Shown one piece after another: positions 24,864 to 39,279 of a stretch of 64,000 nt of DNA. Source of the stretch: Lycium barbarum (taxonomy: Eukaryota > Streptophyta > Magnoliopsida > Solanales > Solanaceae); NCBI RefSeq assembly GCF_019175385.1, contig NC_083339.1:109229601-109293600 (forward strand). Reading direction: 5' to 3'. The position numbers and the translations under genes were made by a program. Every line of letters begins with the position of its first letter. Within the stretch, counting starts at the first letter, position 1. Under the pieces are notes generated by a model, which was not told the origin of the DNA, did not search any database, and was given only the letters and a program-made list of their open reading frames with translations.

Positions 24864-25157
24864 TTAAACTCGAACTAGGTGAAAAATATACCCTTTTCTG
24901 ATCATTTTCTCTACCTTAAGGTAGGAAATAAACCTACCTCTAGGCGAAACAGCATTGCCCTTCCACTCTAGGACTGGCTCGCCTGGAAACTGGAATCGAA
25001 CCATCTTTGCGCTACAATCAACATTAGCATAACAAGTAGCCAACCAGTCCATGCCCATAATAACATCAAAATCAATTATATCTAACTCAATCAGATCTGC
25101 TACGATATGGCGGTCACAAACTATAACGACACAGTCTCGGAATCGAAGTGTACACAA
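24864..25157 (-). pseudogene. Protease fragment of B
   Basis: The frame contains LIELDIIDFDVIMGMDWLAT, the C-terminal half of the retropepsin-like protease of this clade. The active-site DSGAT region and the gag zinc knuckle are absent: upstream sequence goes straight from the gag word QGSMNVQE to protease words. An internal deletion therefore joined gag to protease. Confidence 0.8.
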
Positions 25158-25771
25158 TCCTCTTGTACATTCATACTGCCCTGCTCAATACGTAGGAACC
25201 TATCTGCTCGGGCCCATCGGACCTCTTGAGGTAGATCATGGCGGAGAAAAGCATCTAAGAACTCTCGCCACATAGCTGGAGGGGCATTTTCTCCCCTAGA
25301 TAACTCCCATGCCTGATACCACTGCATCGAAATATCCCGGAGTCTATATGAATCCAACTCCACCGACTCAACCTCATCCGGGTGTATAACCCTCAAGGTC
25401 CTCTACATACCATCAATGAAATCCTGGGGGTCTATATTTTGCTTGACCACAGAAAATTCGAGAGGACCTAACCAAAGGAAGGTCTTAACCCTCGAATTAC
25501 CGGCCCTATTTACTGGGTCAACACCAACCCCCTGTCGCTGTTCCTGGGCGGCAACTAATCTAGTCAATAATCGTACAACATCCCGTACATCCTGGCACGG
25601 TGCATCCGACTGAGGAACTGGGGCAGGTGCTAGAGGCGGGGTATGCGATGTCTCAGACGGCCCCTCACTCTGAATCTCATCCCGGGCCCTCGTGGCCTAC
25701 CCTGTAAGGCTAGTGGCATCACCGGCCGCTCTCTTGCCCTTCTAGGCGGCTGTAGGTTTCTTGCAGGGCAT
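25121..25771 (-). pseudogene. gag of B
   Basis: An ATG at 25771 opens a Pro/Ala/Gln-rich N-terminus with two in-frame stops. After a stop near 25400 comes the capsid-like core: RDISMQWYQAWE, AMWREFLDAFLRHDLP and FLRIEQGSMNV, as in Retrotrans_gag. The zinc knuckle that should follow is deleted. The product would form the virus-like particle. Confidence 0.75.
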
Positions 25772-25957
25772 CGCTGAAATCAGAACAATTTATCAGAAAG
25801 TGAACGCTTAACACAGGGCTCTATCGCACAATCTAAGAGAGAAAGAATGACATCATCCTAAATGTCCTGTAGCCTCCTGTTTATAAGTGTGGTACATAAC
25901 ACGCCCATAAACAAGAATCTACTAGACACGGTCTGTAGACAACCCTAGGACGAAACT

Positions 25958-25969
25958 CCTCTGATACCA
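25958..25969 (-). other. Primer binding site of B
   Basis: TGGTATCAGAGG on the minus strand lies four bases from the LTR end (25974). It shows that the right LTR is the 5' LTR in the expected orientation. Confidence 0.85.
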
Positions 25970-25973
25970 CTTC

Positions 25974-28183
<2,210 letters not shown>

Positions 28184-29020
28184 CCAGCCATTGATGCTCA
28201 ACCTATCTTGCTCCTCCTTCTACTTATGTTTTTTCTTCTTCTTCTCATTCTTTAGGAATCTAACTCTCCCAAAACGTTTTTAAATAGTAGATCCAAGATT
28301 TTATTTGTGTTTTTGTTGAGAAGATTTGTAGAGAAAAGTTGTGGAAAAAGAATATCAAAATATTATTGGGTTTGTTGGATTGCATTTGCTTCGTTCTTGA
28401 GCTTGGAATTACTTCAAAGGACCATTCATTAATTATTGGTAAGTGAAAAAGATTAATTTTTGTGCATTCTTCAGCTCGGTTTAGCAAACTCAATTTGGTT
28501 GTTTCTGTCAACAACTTTTGTAGATGTCTGGACAACTCCGAAAGTGGTTGACAGAAACAATTGAACTTTGTCAGACAAATACAAAAGTTGCCCTAACAAC
28601 TACTACAGTTACCCGACAACTGTGTGTAGTTGTTGGACTACTGAATAGTTGATAGGAGAACTAATTCAATAGTGGAACAACTTTTATTGTTGTGGCAACA
28701 AATAGTTGGACAATTACAGAAGTTATTCCGATAACTACTAAAGTTGTCTGACAACTGTGTTTAGTTGTTGGTTAACTGATTAATTGTCAGGACAACTAGT
28801 AAAATTGTGGAACAACGTATCAGTTGTTGGAATAAATAGTTGAATAATTACAAAAGTTGTCCCCTAAAAATACTAAAGTTGTCTGACAGCTGCCGATGGT
28901 TGTGGGACAACTAAAGAGGTGTAGGGATAAGTAATCAAGTACTTTAGCAATTTTGAAGTTGTTTGATGAATCTCTCTTTTTCAAGACCACTGAAATATGT
29001 ATTTTTTGTGATATCTTCAG
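28184..29020 (+). promoter_or_regulatory. 5'UTR exon and first intron of the MULE transposase gene
   Basis: A pyrimidine-rich leader (28200-28438) ends at a donor ATTG/GTAAGT (28439). The acceptor TTCAG/GTATT ends at 29020, so the intron is 582 bp, nearly the same as intron 1 of the convergent gene (589 bp). From about 28495 to 28930 it consists largely of 'agttgt' and 'acaact' words, with perfect palindromes such as AGTTGTCTGACAACT at 28742-28756. Confidence 0.6.
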
Positions 29021-29436
29021 GTATTATGACCATCAGTGGAAGACCAAATAATAATAGGAGTTGATTTACCTGGTGAATGGGTGGAGAATGCTACTCGTTA
29101 TACTTGGCTTTCAAAGGGTCGGGAGACTGTACCAATAATGATAAGCAATGATGCTATGCATAATGAGTTGGTTGCGATCATCGTTTCTAGGTTTGAGTTA
29201 AGTTGTGATGAAGATGATCTTTCCATTAGTTACATGCTCAGCTTTGCTAAAAAGCAAAAGGGATGTCCTGCTTCGATAAGGAATGATCTTGATTTGCGAT
29301 TTTATTTTTGTGATCCAAACAAGCCAATTCTAAGGGTATCTGTGGTTGAAAAAATGGTAGAGGGAACAGATTTAGTGCAAGTGGAACCAAATATGAAAAA
29401 TGATAAAGAGCATCTTATGACTACGAATATTACAAT
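29021..29436 (+). pseudogene. MULE transposase, N-terminal part
   Basis: The frame reads GVDLPGEWVENATRYTW, SRFELSCDEDDLSISYML and RNDLDLRFYFCD, matching the N-terminal region found in plant MuDR-type transposases. An ATG at 29026 is out of frame with it, and a TGA lies just upstream of the open frame, so the true start is damaged. The frame is cut at 29436 by element C and resumes at 36315. Confidence 0.8.
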
Positions 29437-29545
29437 TGTCACGACCCAAATAGCCGTGAGTGGCACCCACACTAAATCTCCTAGTGGGCGAACCATCCCT
29501 TTTACCAATTATCATCTAATTAATCAATTTTTAAAATATTCAAGG

Positions 29546-29548
<3 letters not shown>

Positions 29549-29613
<65 letters not shown>
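29549..29613. repeat. (TAA)n microsatellite
   Basis: About 21 uninterrupted ATA/TAA units. The sister LTR has only a few units at the same place (about 34012-34030). Confidence 0.95.
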
Positions 29614-29617
<4 letters not shown>

Positions 29618-30225
29618 CCAAACTTTCTGGTGATTCCATAATTAAATAAAGGTGCGGAAATCTAACTATTACCACCCCAAAATCCTTTTCGTATAAGAAC
29701 TCTAAAACACAACTGTCTATAAATGTAAATAATGGCTAGAATGAAAGTAGACATCAAATAAGAAAGATCTTCAGGCGGCATTGCATAGATAGGAGCTCAC
29801 CCTCTGAACTAAACATAAATAGCCTCAAGCTAGATATGAGGTCTGGAAGATGTCTCTGACACACAATCGCACTCAAATAAAAAGGTGAAGCAAGGTAGCA
29901 TCAGTACAAACACTATGCACCAATAGATATCATAGGCCGACTAAGATTAGTATCATGCTTACATTCATAAAATTAACAAGATAGGCACAACAACACATAA
30001 CCAAATAATGTCATCAACAAAATAGACAGCCAACACTGGAATAAGATAAGCCCAGCCACAACCATAAGAACAATAGTACAAGTCCGATGCAATGCAATGA
30101 ACCAATGATAGTATCTCAACCGTGTACACACATGCTAACTGGTAATGTTTTCCCAATTAGCCATGACCTGCAGGGGACCCATGGTGTCCATATACCACTT
30201 GCTCTGGAACCCCCCGTCAAATGTG

Positions 30226-30298
<73 letters not shown>
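30226..30298. repeat. (AT)n microsatellite
   Basis: About 36 AT units inside the left LTR of C. The sister LTR has a shorter (AT)n at about 34754-34788 preceded by ACAC-rich sequence. Confidence 0.95.
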
Positions 30299-30299
<1 letters not shown>

Positions 30300-31706
30300 T
30301 GTTTTACATCACAACGTGTTTCTCAACCTATTTCCAGTTCATCAGTAAATATGAAATAGGATCAGTCAAGAACACAAGGCACCATGCTACAAATCAATGA
30401 AGACTCAAAAAATCAGCTCATCAATCAATATGAACATGAAATCATCTCAATCAGAAGAAGAGTATATATAACTCTTTCCGTCTCATATCACAACAATTCC
30501 ACCTCAGGTTCAGTACATAAAGTAGTGGCGACCGGCCCACATAATCAATCAATCAGTACCAACCTAGGAATTCCCAACCAGACTTTATGTCCGAAGACCT
30601 ATACATGCTTTCTCGCATCAATTCTATTACCTATACATTCAACTAATCAAAGTCTAACTCAAGTAGACCGTAACCTACCTTAGATGCAGAACTGGAACAA
30701 GGAAAGCTACTCTGCAATAGCTTTTCCCTTTCGCAAAGCTTTGGAACGTTCAAAGTCTTGCAATATGATGTAGAGTGAGAAATGGATCATTTACTCTAAC
30801 AAGAACAACAATTGGGAAAGAAAACCCAATTACTTCTACCCTTATTCAAATGGGTGAACTATCACTTAGTGGTGAATTCATCATAATATCAATCCCAACA
30901 ATCGTACTATTCCAATTCTTGTGTTTCTACTCGACTCAACCCCTTTCAAGCAGCTTTTATGCTAAAGTTCTCATTTTTATTAGAACCCCAAGTCTCAATA
31001 TGCAATTTCCACTATAAGCAATCAATTCTCATCCTAGAAAGTGATACTCTACACTCCTAGATGAATAAACAATGATAAAATCAACAACCCATTCATTATT
31101 TAAGGGTTTACTACTTCTAGGGTTCTAATCTTTAATTCACCATTAGGGGACCTTAAACTAATCATGGAACTTAAGGATGTTAATGGAATGAACAACAAGG
31201 GTTAAGTCTTAACTTCAAAGAGTAGTTTCACCCTAGCCTTAGAAATTTGCCTGCCACTTTCTTGGAAACTGTTTTTGGTGTAATTTGGGGAATGTCTTCA
31301 AAATTTGTGATATAAAAGTAAGTTTCTGCCTCCCGTCGATCGTTGCAGCGGTCATATCTTAACTGCAGCGGTCTTGCTGCAGCCGGAACCCTACCGCTAC
31401 GACGAACCTCATTTAATCCGAAACCCTACGGCGGCGACCAGCAAGCCCCGACGGCGGACTTGCTACAGCGGTAATAGCACCACTGCAGCGGTCCAAATCA
31501 ACTAGTGAGCTCTGGTTTTTCACCCAAAATCCCAACACCAATCTGAGGCCCACCAGACGCAAACCAAACATGCACATATTACATCAAATTTCAGTTTTTA
31601 GACTTCTAACTCTTTGAATTCTCATTAGGTTCATTTTTATTCTTGGGAAGATACTGACAAGGGTAAATTGGTCAAAGCCCCCATAACGACCTAGTGGGTC
31701 GTTACA

Positions 31707-33000
31707 TCAGATACCAATTAAAATCTGTTCATCCCCGAGCGGACAAGGATGGGAAACAAGGGGAAAGGTACCTGACTCAGTGAAAAGTTGGGGATAATTA
31801 TTACGCATATATGATTCAGTCTCCCAAGTAGCTTCCTCAACGGGATGATTCTTCCACTGAACTTTCACGGATGCTATCTCCTTCGATTTCAACTTACGAA
31901 CCTCCCTATTTAAAATAGCAATAGGCCAATAAGACAGAATCCCAACGAATGATAAATGAACCATCACCATGATCTCTTCAACATAGAGACATGAAACACC
32001 GGATAAACGCCTGGAAAACTTTGAGGCAAAGCCAACTCATAGGCTATCTCCCCCACACGACTATGGATCTCAAACGGACCAATGAATCTAGGACTAAGCT
32101 TACCTTTCTTTCCAAACCTCATCATACCTTTCATGGGTGAGACTTTCAACAAAACTTGTTCTCCAACCATGAACTCAAGATCTCGGACCTTTCGATCCGC
32201 ATATTCCTTCTGTCTACTCTGAGCCGCCAGGAGCTTTTCTTGAATCACCTTAACCTTATCTAATGACTCTCTGAAAAGATCAGTACCCCATGGCCTTACC
32301 TCAAACGCATCAGACCATCCAATAGGATATCTATATATTCTCCCATAAAGAGCCTAAAACGGAGGCATATCAATGCTCGAGTGGTAACTATTATTATATG
32401 CAAACTTTGCCAATGGTAAGAACTGATCCCAATGGCCACCGAAGTCAATCGCACACGCTTGGAGTCCACCAAGACTGACCATCTATCTAAGGGTGAAAAT
32501 CTGTGCTAAGATCCAACCGAGTGCCTAACTTAGACTGTAAAGTCCTCCAAAATCGGGATGTGAATATCGTGCCTCTATCAGATATGATGGAAATAGGAAC
32601 CCCATGCAGACGAACAATCTCACGGATGTAAATCTGGGCTGACTTCTGAGCAGTATAGGTGATCTGGACAGGTATGAAATGAGCAGACTTGGTCAACCTA
32701 TCAATAATGACCCAAATCGAATCAAACTTAGCCAAGGTCTTGGGAAGACCAACAACAAAATCGATAGCTATCCTCTCCCACTTCCACTCAGGAATGGGCA
32801 TCCTCTGAAGCATACCTCTGGGTCTGTGGTGTTCGTATTTAACTTGCAAACAATTTAAACACTGTGAAACAAACTCAACAATATCACGCTTCATCCTAGC
32901 CCACCAATAATGTTGCCTCAAATCCCGATACATCTTGGTAGCACCAGGATGAATAGAATATCTAGAACTGTGAGCCTCCTCTAAAATCATCCTAATCAAG
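31707..33000 (-). pseudogene. Integrase and chromodomain-like end of element C
   Basis: On the minus strand the order is an integrase zinc finger with H..H and CLNCLQVK (about 32870-32980), then a core with IDFVVGLPKT and ISDRGTIFTSRFW carrying the two Asp of the DDE triad. A stop at DFHP comes just before the Glu region (32487). Then follow LLKVSPMKGMMRFGKKGKLSPRF in parts (about 32100-32160) and an end with WKNHPVEEATWETE (about 31830-31860), as in chromovirus chromodomains. Frames are broken near 32480 and 31970. It would insert the cDNA into the genome. This is the only pol remnant in the A/C/D family here. Confidence 0.85.
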
Positions 33001-33413
33001 TTATCAACACGAGGGACACAGACTACATCTCTAGCTTGAAACTAGTTTGCTCGATCAGATCCGAGGATGAGCTTCTACCTATGCCATGCCACCTGAAGAT
33101 CTCTCTTTCCAGATGTCTACTTTCATTCCAGACATTATTTGTTATATTTGAGATATACTTCATTCTTTAGACATTGTTTTTAGAGTACTTATGACTTTCA
33201 AATTTTGGGGGTGTAATAGTTAGACTTCCGCGCATATATTATCTCTTAATTATGAATTTATTTATTTATTCATTCATTCACTTGTCTATTGATTGTTGAT
33301 AAATGATTAAAGAAGTTGAAATTGGCTAATGGTTAATAGGTTAAAGGGTAAGGGTTCGCTTCCTAGTGATAATAAGGTAGGTGCCCGCACGATCTGTAAT
33401 TAGGGTTGTGACA
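33001..33413 (+). repeat. Foreign LTR fragment inside C, on the + strand
   Basis: From about 33060 the sequence has no relation to pol. It ends GGTAGGTGCCCGCACGATCT..TGTGACA, matching the 3' end of the LTR of element A (8985-9022) in + orientation, opposite to C. The piece is not followed by a primer site. It appears to mark the breakpoint at which RT, RNase H and protease were lost. Confidence 0.6.
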
Positions 33414-33687
33414 CTATGATATCTGGCCGAGCTGGTGCTGTTGCAGACTCTGCTACCTCATGTGGAACTACCTAATGCTCAGGGGACTCGGCCCAAGCCT
33501 GACCAACTGCAAGAGCCCCTCCCATGGCTAGTGTTGCCGCTCCCCTGCCTCTGCCACAGCCACAGCCCCTGTCCAGGCCTCCACCACGAACTGCGGCCTT
33601 AGCGGCCTACCCTCCACCGCGAGCTGCGGCCCCAACAGCCGGCGCAGGTACCTCATTTGCTGCTGCTGCCGGACGAGTCCTAACCAT
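33414..33687 (-). pseudogene. gag N-terminal remnant of element C
   Basis: An ATG at 33687 opens MVRTRPAAAANEVPAP and continues Ala/Gly/Arg-rich with two stops. This low-complexity start is usual for gag in such elements. The capsid domain is missing. Confidence 0.5.
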
Positions 33688-33883
33688 CTGTGAGAGAATA
33701 GAAAGAAAAGGCAGTAACCAATTTGAATCATTCAGATACAAATTGGAATCGAGTAGCACGAAAGAAATAATTTAAAATTTCCTAATGCTCTATAGCCTCT
33801 CGAAGATAAGTACAAATATCTTTGTACTGATCTGCAAGACTCTACTAGACATGTCCTTGTATAACGAGATCGACGAACCTGGG

Positions 33884-33896
33884 GCTCTGATACCAA
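33884..33896 (-). other. Primer binding site of C
   Basis: TTGGTATCAGAGC on the minus strand, next to the right LTR. The leader to the left (33713-33780) carries degenerate copies of the AATTGGTATCT motif 21 bp apart. Confidence 0.8.
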
Positions 33897-33899
33897 CTT

Positions 33900-34751
33900 C
33901 GTCACGATCCAAATAGCCGTGAGTGGAACACACACTAAATCTCCTAGTGGGTGAACCATCCCCTTTTCCAATTATCATCTAATTAATCAATTTTTTAAAA
34001 CAGTCAAGGATATAATAATTATAATAATAACCAAATTGTCTAGTCATGTCATAATTAAAGAAAGGTGCGGAAATCTAGCTATTACAATCCCAAAATCCGA
34101 AAGTCATCGTACAAGGCCTCTAAAACATAACTGACTAAAGAACGAACAACTGTCTATAAATGTAAATAATATCTGCAATGAAAGTAGACATCAAATAAGA
34201 AAGATCTTCAGGTGGCATGGCATGGATAGGATCTCACCCTCTGATCTGAACGGGAAATAGCCTCAAGATAGATATGAGGTCTGGACGATGTCTCTGGCAC
34301 ACAATCTGCACTCAAATAAAAAGGTACAGCGAGGTGGCATCAGTACAGACACTATGTACCAGTAGATATCATAGGCTGACTAAGATTAGAATCATGCATA
34401 CATTCATAAAATTATCATGATAGGTAGATAGGCACAAAATCACAAAACCAAATAATGTCATCAAAAGAATAGACAGCCAACACAGGAATAAGATAAGTCC
34501 AGCCACAACCATCAACCGGAATAGTACAAGTCCGATGCAATGCAATGCAACAATAATAGTATCTCAACCGTGTAAACACATGCTAACTGATAATGTTTGC
34601 CCAATTAGCCATGACCTGCAGCGGACCCATGTTGTCCATGTACTACTCACTCCGGAACTAACCTCGGATCACGAGCCCATAACTAGGCCACATCCTCACC
34701 CCCTGTCAAATGTTCCTTTTACACACATACACACATACACATACACACACA

Positions 34752-34790
<39 letters not shown>

Positions 34791-36314
34791 TGTCTTTCAT
34801 CACAATATTTTTCTCAACCTATTTCAAGTTCATCATTAAATATGGAATAGGATCAGTCAACAATATCAAAATCAAGAACACAAAGCACTATGACATAAAT
34901 CAATCAAGACTCAACAAATCAGCTCATCAAACAATATGAATATGAAATCATCTCAATCACAAGAAGAATATATATTAACTCCTTCCTTCTCATATCACAA
35001 CAATTCCACCTCAAGTTCAGTACATAAACTAGTGGCGACCAGCCCACATAATCAATCAATCAGTACCAACCTAGGAATTTCCAACCAGACTTCATGTCCG
35101 AAGACCTATACATGTTTTCTCCCATCAATTCTATTACATATACAGTCAACTAATCAAAGTCCAACTCAAGCAGACCGTAACCTACCTCAGATGCAGAACT
35201 GGATTAATGCAAGCTACTCCGCAACAGGTTTTCCTTTTCATAAAGTTTCAGAATGTTCAAAGTCTAGCAATATGTTGCTAAGTGAGTAATGAATCATTTA
35301 CTCTAATAAGAACAACAATTGGAAAAGAAAACCCAATTACTTCTACCATTTTTCAAATGGTTGAACTATCACTTAGTGATGAATTCATCATAATATCAAT
35401 CCCAACAATCATAGCATTCCAATTCATGGGTTTCTGCTCGATTCAACCCCTTTCAAGTAGCTTTTATGCTAAATTTCTCATTTTTTTTAGAACCCTAAGT
35501 CTCAACATGCAATTTCCAGTATAAGCAATCAATTCTCATACTAAAAAGTGATACTCTACACTCCTAGATGAATAAACAATGATAAAATCAACAATCCATT
35601 TATTATTCAAGGGTTTACTACGTCTAGGGTTCTAATCTTTCATTCACCATTAGGGGACCTTAAACTAATCATGGAACTTATGCATGATAATGGAATGAAC
35701 AACAAAAGGGTTAAGTCTTACCTTCAAAGAGTAGTTTTACCCTAGCCTTAGAAATTCACCTGTCACTTTCTTGGAAACTGTTTTTGCTGTTATGTAGGGA
35801 ATGGCTTCGAAATTTGTGATATCAAAAGTAAGTTTCTGCCTCCCATCGACCGCTGCAGGTGTCATATCTTCGTTGCAGCGGTCTCACTGTAGCGGGAACC
35901 CCACCGCTACGATGAACCTTATTTAACCCGAAACCCCGCGGTGACAGACTCACTACAGCGGTAATACCACTGCTGCAGCGGTCCAAATCGACCGGTGAGC
36001 TTTGGCTTTTCACCTAAAATCTCAACACCAATCCGAGGCCTTACAGACGCAAACCAAACATGCACATATTACATAAAAACACGTTACGGACTCACCCGTG
36101 CCACAGAATGCCCAACGGAGGTCTAATTTATCAAGTCACCCCCCAACGGAAACAAGTCATGTTTTCAAACAAGTGCACAAATACAATCAAATCAAGTTTT
36201 AGTTTTTAGACTTCTAATTCTTTGAGTTCTCATTAGGCTCATTTCTATTCTCAGGAAGGTACTAACTAGGGAAAAATGCTCAAAGCCCCCATAATGATCT
36301 AGTGGGTCGTTACA
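33900..36314 (-). repeat. 5' LTR of element C
   Basis: It begins CGTCACGATCC (first base mutated from T) and ends GTGGGTCGTTACA, 2415 bp. It aligns with 29437-31706 over its length; a segment near 36080-36175 is present only here. Palindromic GCAGCGGTC words lie at 35850-35990. Confidence 0.88.
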
Positions 36315-37418
36315 CCGATAAATGGAGGAGCTACACAACATCCGATATCAATGAAAGGCAACCACATAGATGATTACGACACAAGTTTTTATAAGTATAA
36401 AACTTTCAAGGACAAACACCAATTAATTAGTTTGTTGAAGCCTTCTTCCGTGAAGAAAGATCAAAGATTCAAAGCAGTGAAGATGTATATTGTGTTAGAT
36501 GTGTAGATCCGGGTGGTGATTGGTGGTTGCAAGCTACAAAGCTTAAAAGTTGTGATTTTGAAATTTTCATTTAACGCAACATTCACTCATTTGGGGCGCA
36601 ACATCTTACAAGCCATCATCCAATGCTTCAGAGGACGTCATTGGAAAATACATATACCATAGGTTCTTGAATGGAAAAGGTCCATCCACAAAAGAAATAA
36701 GAAATACAACTCAAGCTGAACTATGTTCTAAGATTAGTTATTAGAAGTTCTTGAAGGCTAGTGGGATAGCTAAAGCTATGATAGGAGGGACACCAGCCCA
36801 CAGTTATGCAGTTCTAGATGCTTATAGTTATATGCTTAGGACTGTAAATGAAGGAAGCAAGACATCGTTGAAAGTTGATGACAATGGGAGGTTCAAATAT
36901 TTCTTTGTATTTTATGGATCTTGGATTAGGGGATTTGTACATATGAGAAAAGTCTTAGCCGTTGACAGGACATTCTTAAGGGGCCCTTACAAGGGAGTTT
37001 TGCTATCTGCTGTGGCACAAGATACAGAAAATTATATTTTTCCTATTGCATTTTGTGTAGTAGATAAGGAGTGTGATGCTTCATATGAATACTTTTTTGA
37101 GCAATTGCTAGACATAGTCCCCAATACTACAGAGTTGTGCATCATTTCTGATAGGCATCCAAGCATAGGAAAAATGGTATCAAAGATTTACTCTAAAGCA
37201 CACTATGGATGTTGCACGAGGCATCTTACTGAAAATGCAATAAAAGAATTTCATTGTGGAGATTTCCTTGGACATTTTTATCATACAACTAAAACATACT
37301 GTAAAGATGTGTTCAATGACCATTTTGAAGAAACTAGATATATCAATGCAGAAGTCGCCGATTATCTTGAGAATGTTGGCTTCCGTAAATGGAGTATAGC
37401 ATGCTTCCCAGGAAATAG
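36315..37418 (+). pseudogene. MULE transposase, DNA-binding and DDE region
   Basis: After element C the frame goes on with a Lys-rich stretch, then (after a stop and frameshift near 36500) YCVRCVDPGGDWWLQATK, the Cys-containing MuDR DNA-binding region. Another break lies near 36570. From 36751 a long open frame shows MIGGTPAHSYAVLDAY, KVLAVDRTFLRGPYKG with the first catalytic Asp, FPIAFCVVDKE, and ELCIISDRHPSI with the second, then CCTRHLTENAI: the MULE transposase domain (PF10551). The exon ends GGAAATAG/GTGAAC at 37418. The enzyme would cut and move the MULE; this copy has several stops. Confidence 0.88.
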
Positions 37419-37621
37419 GTGAACTATCTTACTAGTTCAAATTCAAATATTACAGGTCCCCAACAATTATTGTAGTTGGTGGAACAACTGGAACAGTTGT
37501 TCCAGCAACTGTAGTAGTTGTGGGACAATTAAAGAGAATTGTTCCAGCAACTGCAATAGTTGTTGGGGGCCTGCGGTCGTCTGTATTCAGATTCTTAATA
37601 AGTTTTGCTTTTATATTTCAG
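37419..37621 (+). other. Second intron of the MULE transposase, filled with the MULE motif
   Basis: Donor GTGAAC and acceptor TATATTTCAG bound a 203-bp intron; joining the exons restores NRYDMLTSNIAES. Most of it is made of 'gttgttccagcaact'-type words, for example 37495-37515 and 37537-37566. Confidence 0.75.
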
Positions 37622-38300
37622 GTATGATATGTTGACCTCAAACATTGCTGAGTCTATTAACTCAATGTTTAATGAAGAAAGAGAATTCCCCATTACTGCC
37701 CTATTCAACACTATAAGTAGGAGGTGGTAAGAAATATTCCATGAGAGGCGGATGGCATACCTCAACTTAACAACTATCTTTATCCCTTCGGCTGAAAAGA
37801 AAATAATGACTAACACGAATCTATGAAATAAGTTATTGGTCCATCGAGTAGATGAAGACACATTCACCATCACCGGGGAAAGTGGGGTCTCAATGGTTGA
37901 TCTACGAAGAAAAACATGTTCGTGTCGAGAGTTTGACTTGGAAAAAATACCTTGTTCATATGCTATGGCAGCGCTTAGAAGTAAATTCGGAGATGAATAT
38001 GGAAAGATGGTTTTTGAGTACTCTTCTTCGTATTATAAAGTAGAGTCATGCGTGCTTGCATATACAGACCCAATCTTTCCAGTGCTAGCTGAAGAATTTT
38101 GGAACCCTCATCCGGAGATTTTACAGAGACGAATACCTCTACCTGAAAAGAAAATCAAACGGGGAAGGAAACGGATGAAGCGGGTACCTAGAGTTGCAGA
38201 AGGATTTTCAAAGAAGAAGTTTAATAAATTCTCCTTATGCAAAAGATTTGGCCACAAAAAAATACATGCCCTACAAGACGAGGTGGTGATGCAGGAATAA
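37622..38300 (+). pseudogene. MULE transposase, C-terminal part with SWIM finger
   Basis: The exon starts YDMLTSNIAESINSMF, has stops at about 37728 and 37826, and continues open from 37836. CSCREFDLEKIPCSYAMAAL is a SWIM zinc finger (CxC..CxH) in which the final His is Tyr. A Lys/Arg-rich stretch (KKIKRGRKRMKR) and a degenerate zinc knuckle (CKRFGHKKIHAL) follow, then a stop at 38300. Order and spacing match plant MULE transposases. Confidence 0.85.
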
Positions 38301-38773
38301 GCCGTGGTGTAGTTTCATGATTTTAAGTTGTATTATTTACTATCCATACTTGACGTTATTAGTGATTTTGGTTTTAAAAAATTGTTGAAGTATATTTTTG
38401 AGCTTGTGTTAATGGAGACATTAGATAAATTATGTTGTGTTAAATAACTCATTCTATTAAAGTAGTCACCACCTGCTAATTGTTAGAGTTTTCTCAGCAA
38501 CTTCAATAGTTGTCCCACAACTACTGTTATAGTTGTCGAACAACTTCTATAGTTGTTGCACAACTACTGAATTTGTTGGAATAATTCTTTTAGGTGTAAG
38601 CCAACAACTTCAGTAGTTGTCATACAACTAAAGCAATTGTTAGGACAACTACTGAAGTTGTCGAACAACTAAAGCAATTGTTGGGAGAACTACTGAAGTT
38701 GTCGAACAACTTCTATAGTTGTTGGCACAACTAAAGTAGTTGTTGGGCATAAAATATAAATTATTAAGGATAA
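38301..38773. other. Motif cluster downstream of the MULE transposase
   Basis: After about 150 bp of 3' untranslated-like sequence, 38475-38755 is packed with the MULE motif: AGTTGTCGAACAACT at 38531, 38656 and 38697, AGTTGTTGCACAACT at 38551, and AGTTGTCATACAACT at 38615. The block at 38586-38773 recurs at about 46431-46580. It ends with TTATTAAGGATAA, the first bases of the 61-bp array unit, where element D begins. Confidence 0.8.
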
Positions 38774-39247
38774 TGTCACGGCCCCATTTCACGGGTCGTA
38801 CGGGCACCTACCTTATCCTTCCTGGCAGGCAAACCCTTACCCAACACTTCCTTCATAAAATCGTTTTACCAATTGAGACCAACAATACTGAAATATATAA
38901 GTAAATAAAATGTCTTGCTAGTAAATTCACACCTTACAATTTTAACAATACAAATTCCACGGATATAGTCTAGATGTGTACAAGAGCTTCTATGACATAC
39001 AAGGATGGTCAAGTAAAATAAAATAATGACACAGATTCTACCTGGAAGAAGATACACAAAACTGTTGGAAGATATCTACCGCTACAACACCCTGAAACCT
39101 CCAAACAGTACCCTGAAGACACATCTACACCCCCAAAAGGAATATAACAAGAGTAGTATCAGTAAACCACACGTAGTAGTAAGCATTTTAGGCCGACTAA
39201 TATTAGTTCACACAATATAATGTAAAATTAAACAGAATAAACACTAA

Positions 39248-39279
<32 letters not shown>

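Larger units (their letters stand above)
29437..31706 (-). repeat. 3' LTR of element C
   Basis: It starts TGTCACGACCC on the + strand and ends GGGTCGTTACA. It is 2270 bp and collinear with 33900-36314. It contains a (TAA)n run (about 29549-29613) and an (AT)n run (about 30226-30298). GC-rich words such as CTGCAGCGGTC cluster at 31335-31500, with minus-strand TATA-like sequence at about 31311. Confidence 0.88.
29437..36314 (-). mobile_element. Element C: internally deleted gypsy element inside the MULE
   Basis: Direct LTRs at 29437-31706 and 33900-36314 flank 2.2 kb on the minus strand that keeps integrase, a chromodomain-like end and a gag start, but has lost RT, RNase H and protease. A primer site (33884-33896) and leader adjoin the right LTR. 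Flanks ACAAT and CCGAT are only 3/5 alike, so the target duplication has decayed or an end is slightly off. The MULE reading resumes directly after 36314, which confirms the insertion. Confidence 0.85.

Noticed and set aside
21994..25396. Endogenous virus of the Caulimoviridae
   Set aside because: Gene order (RNase H before integrase), a chromodomain and LTRs with a tRNA-Met primer site indicate a Ty3/gypsy retrotransposon.
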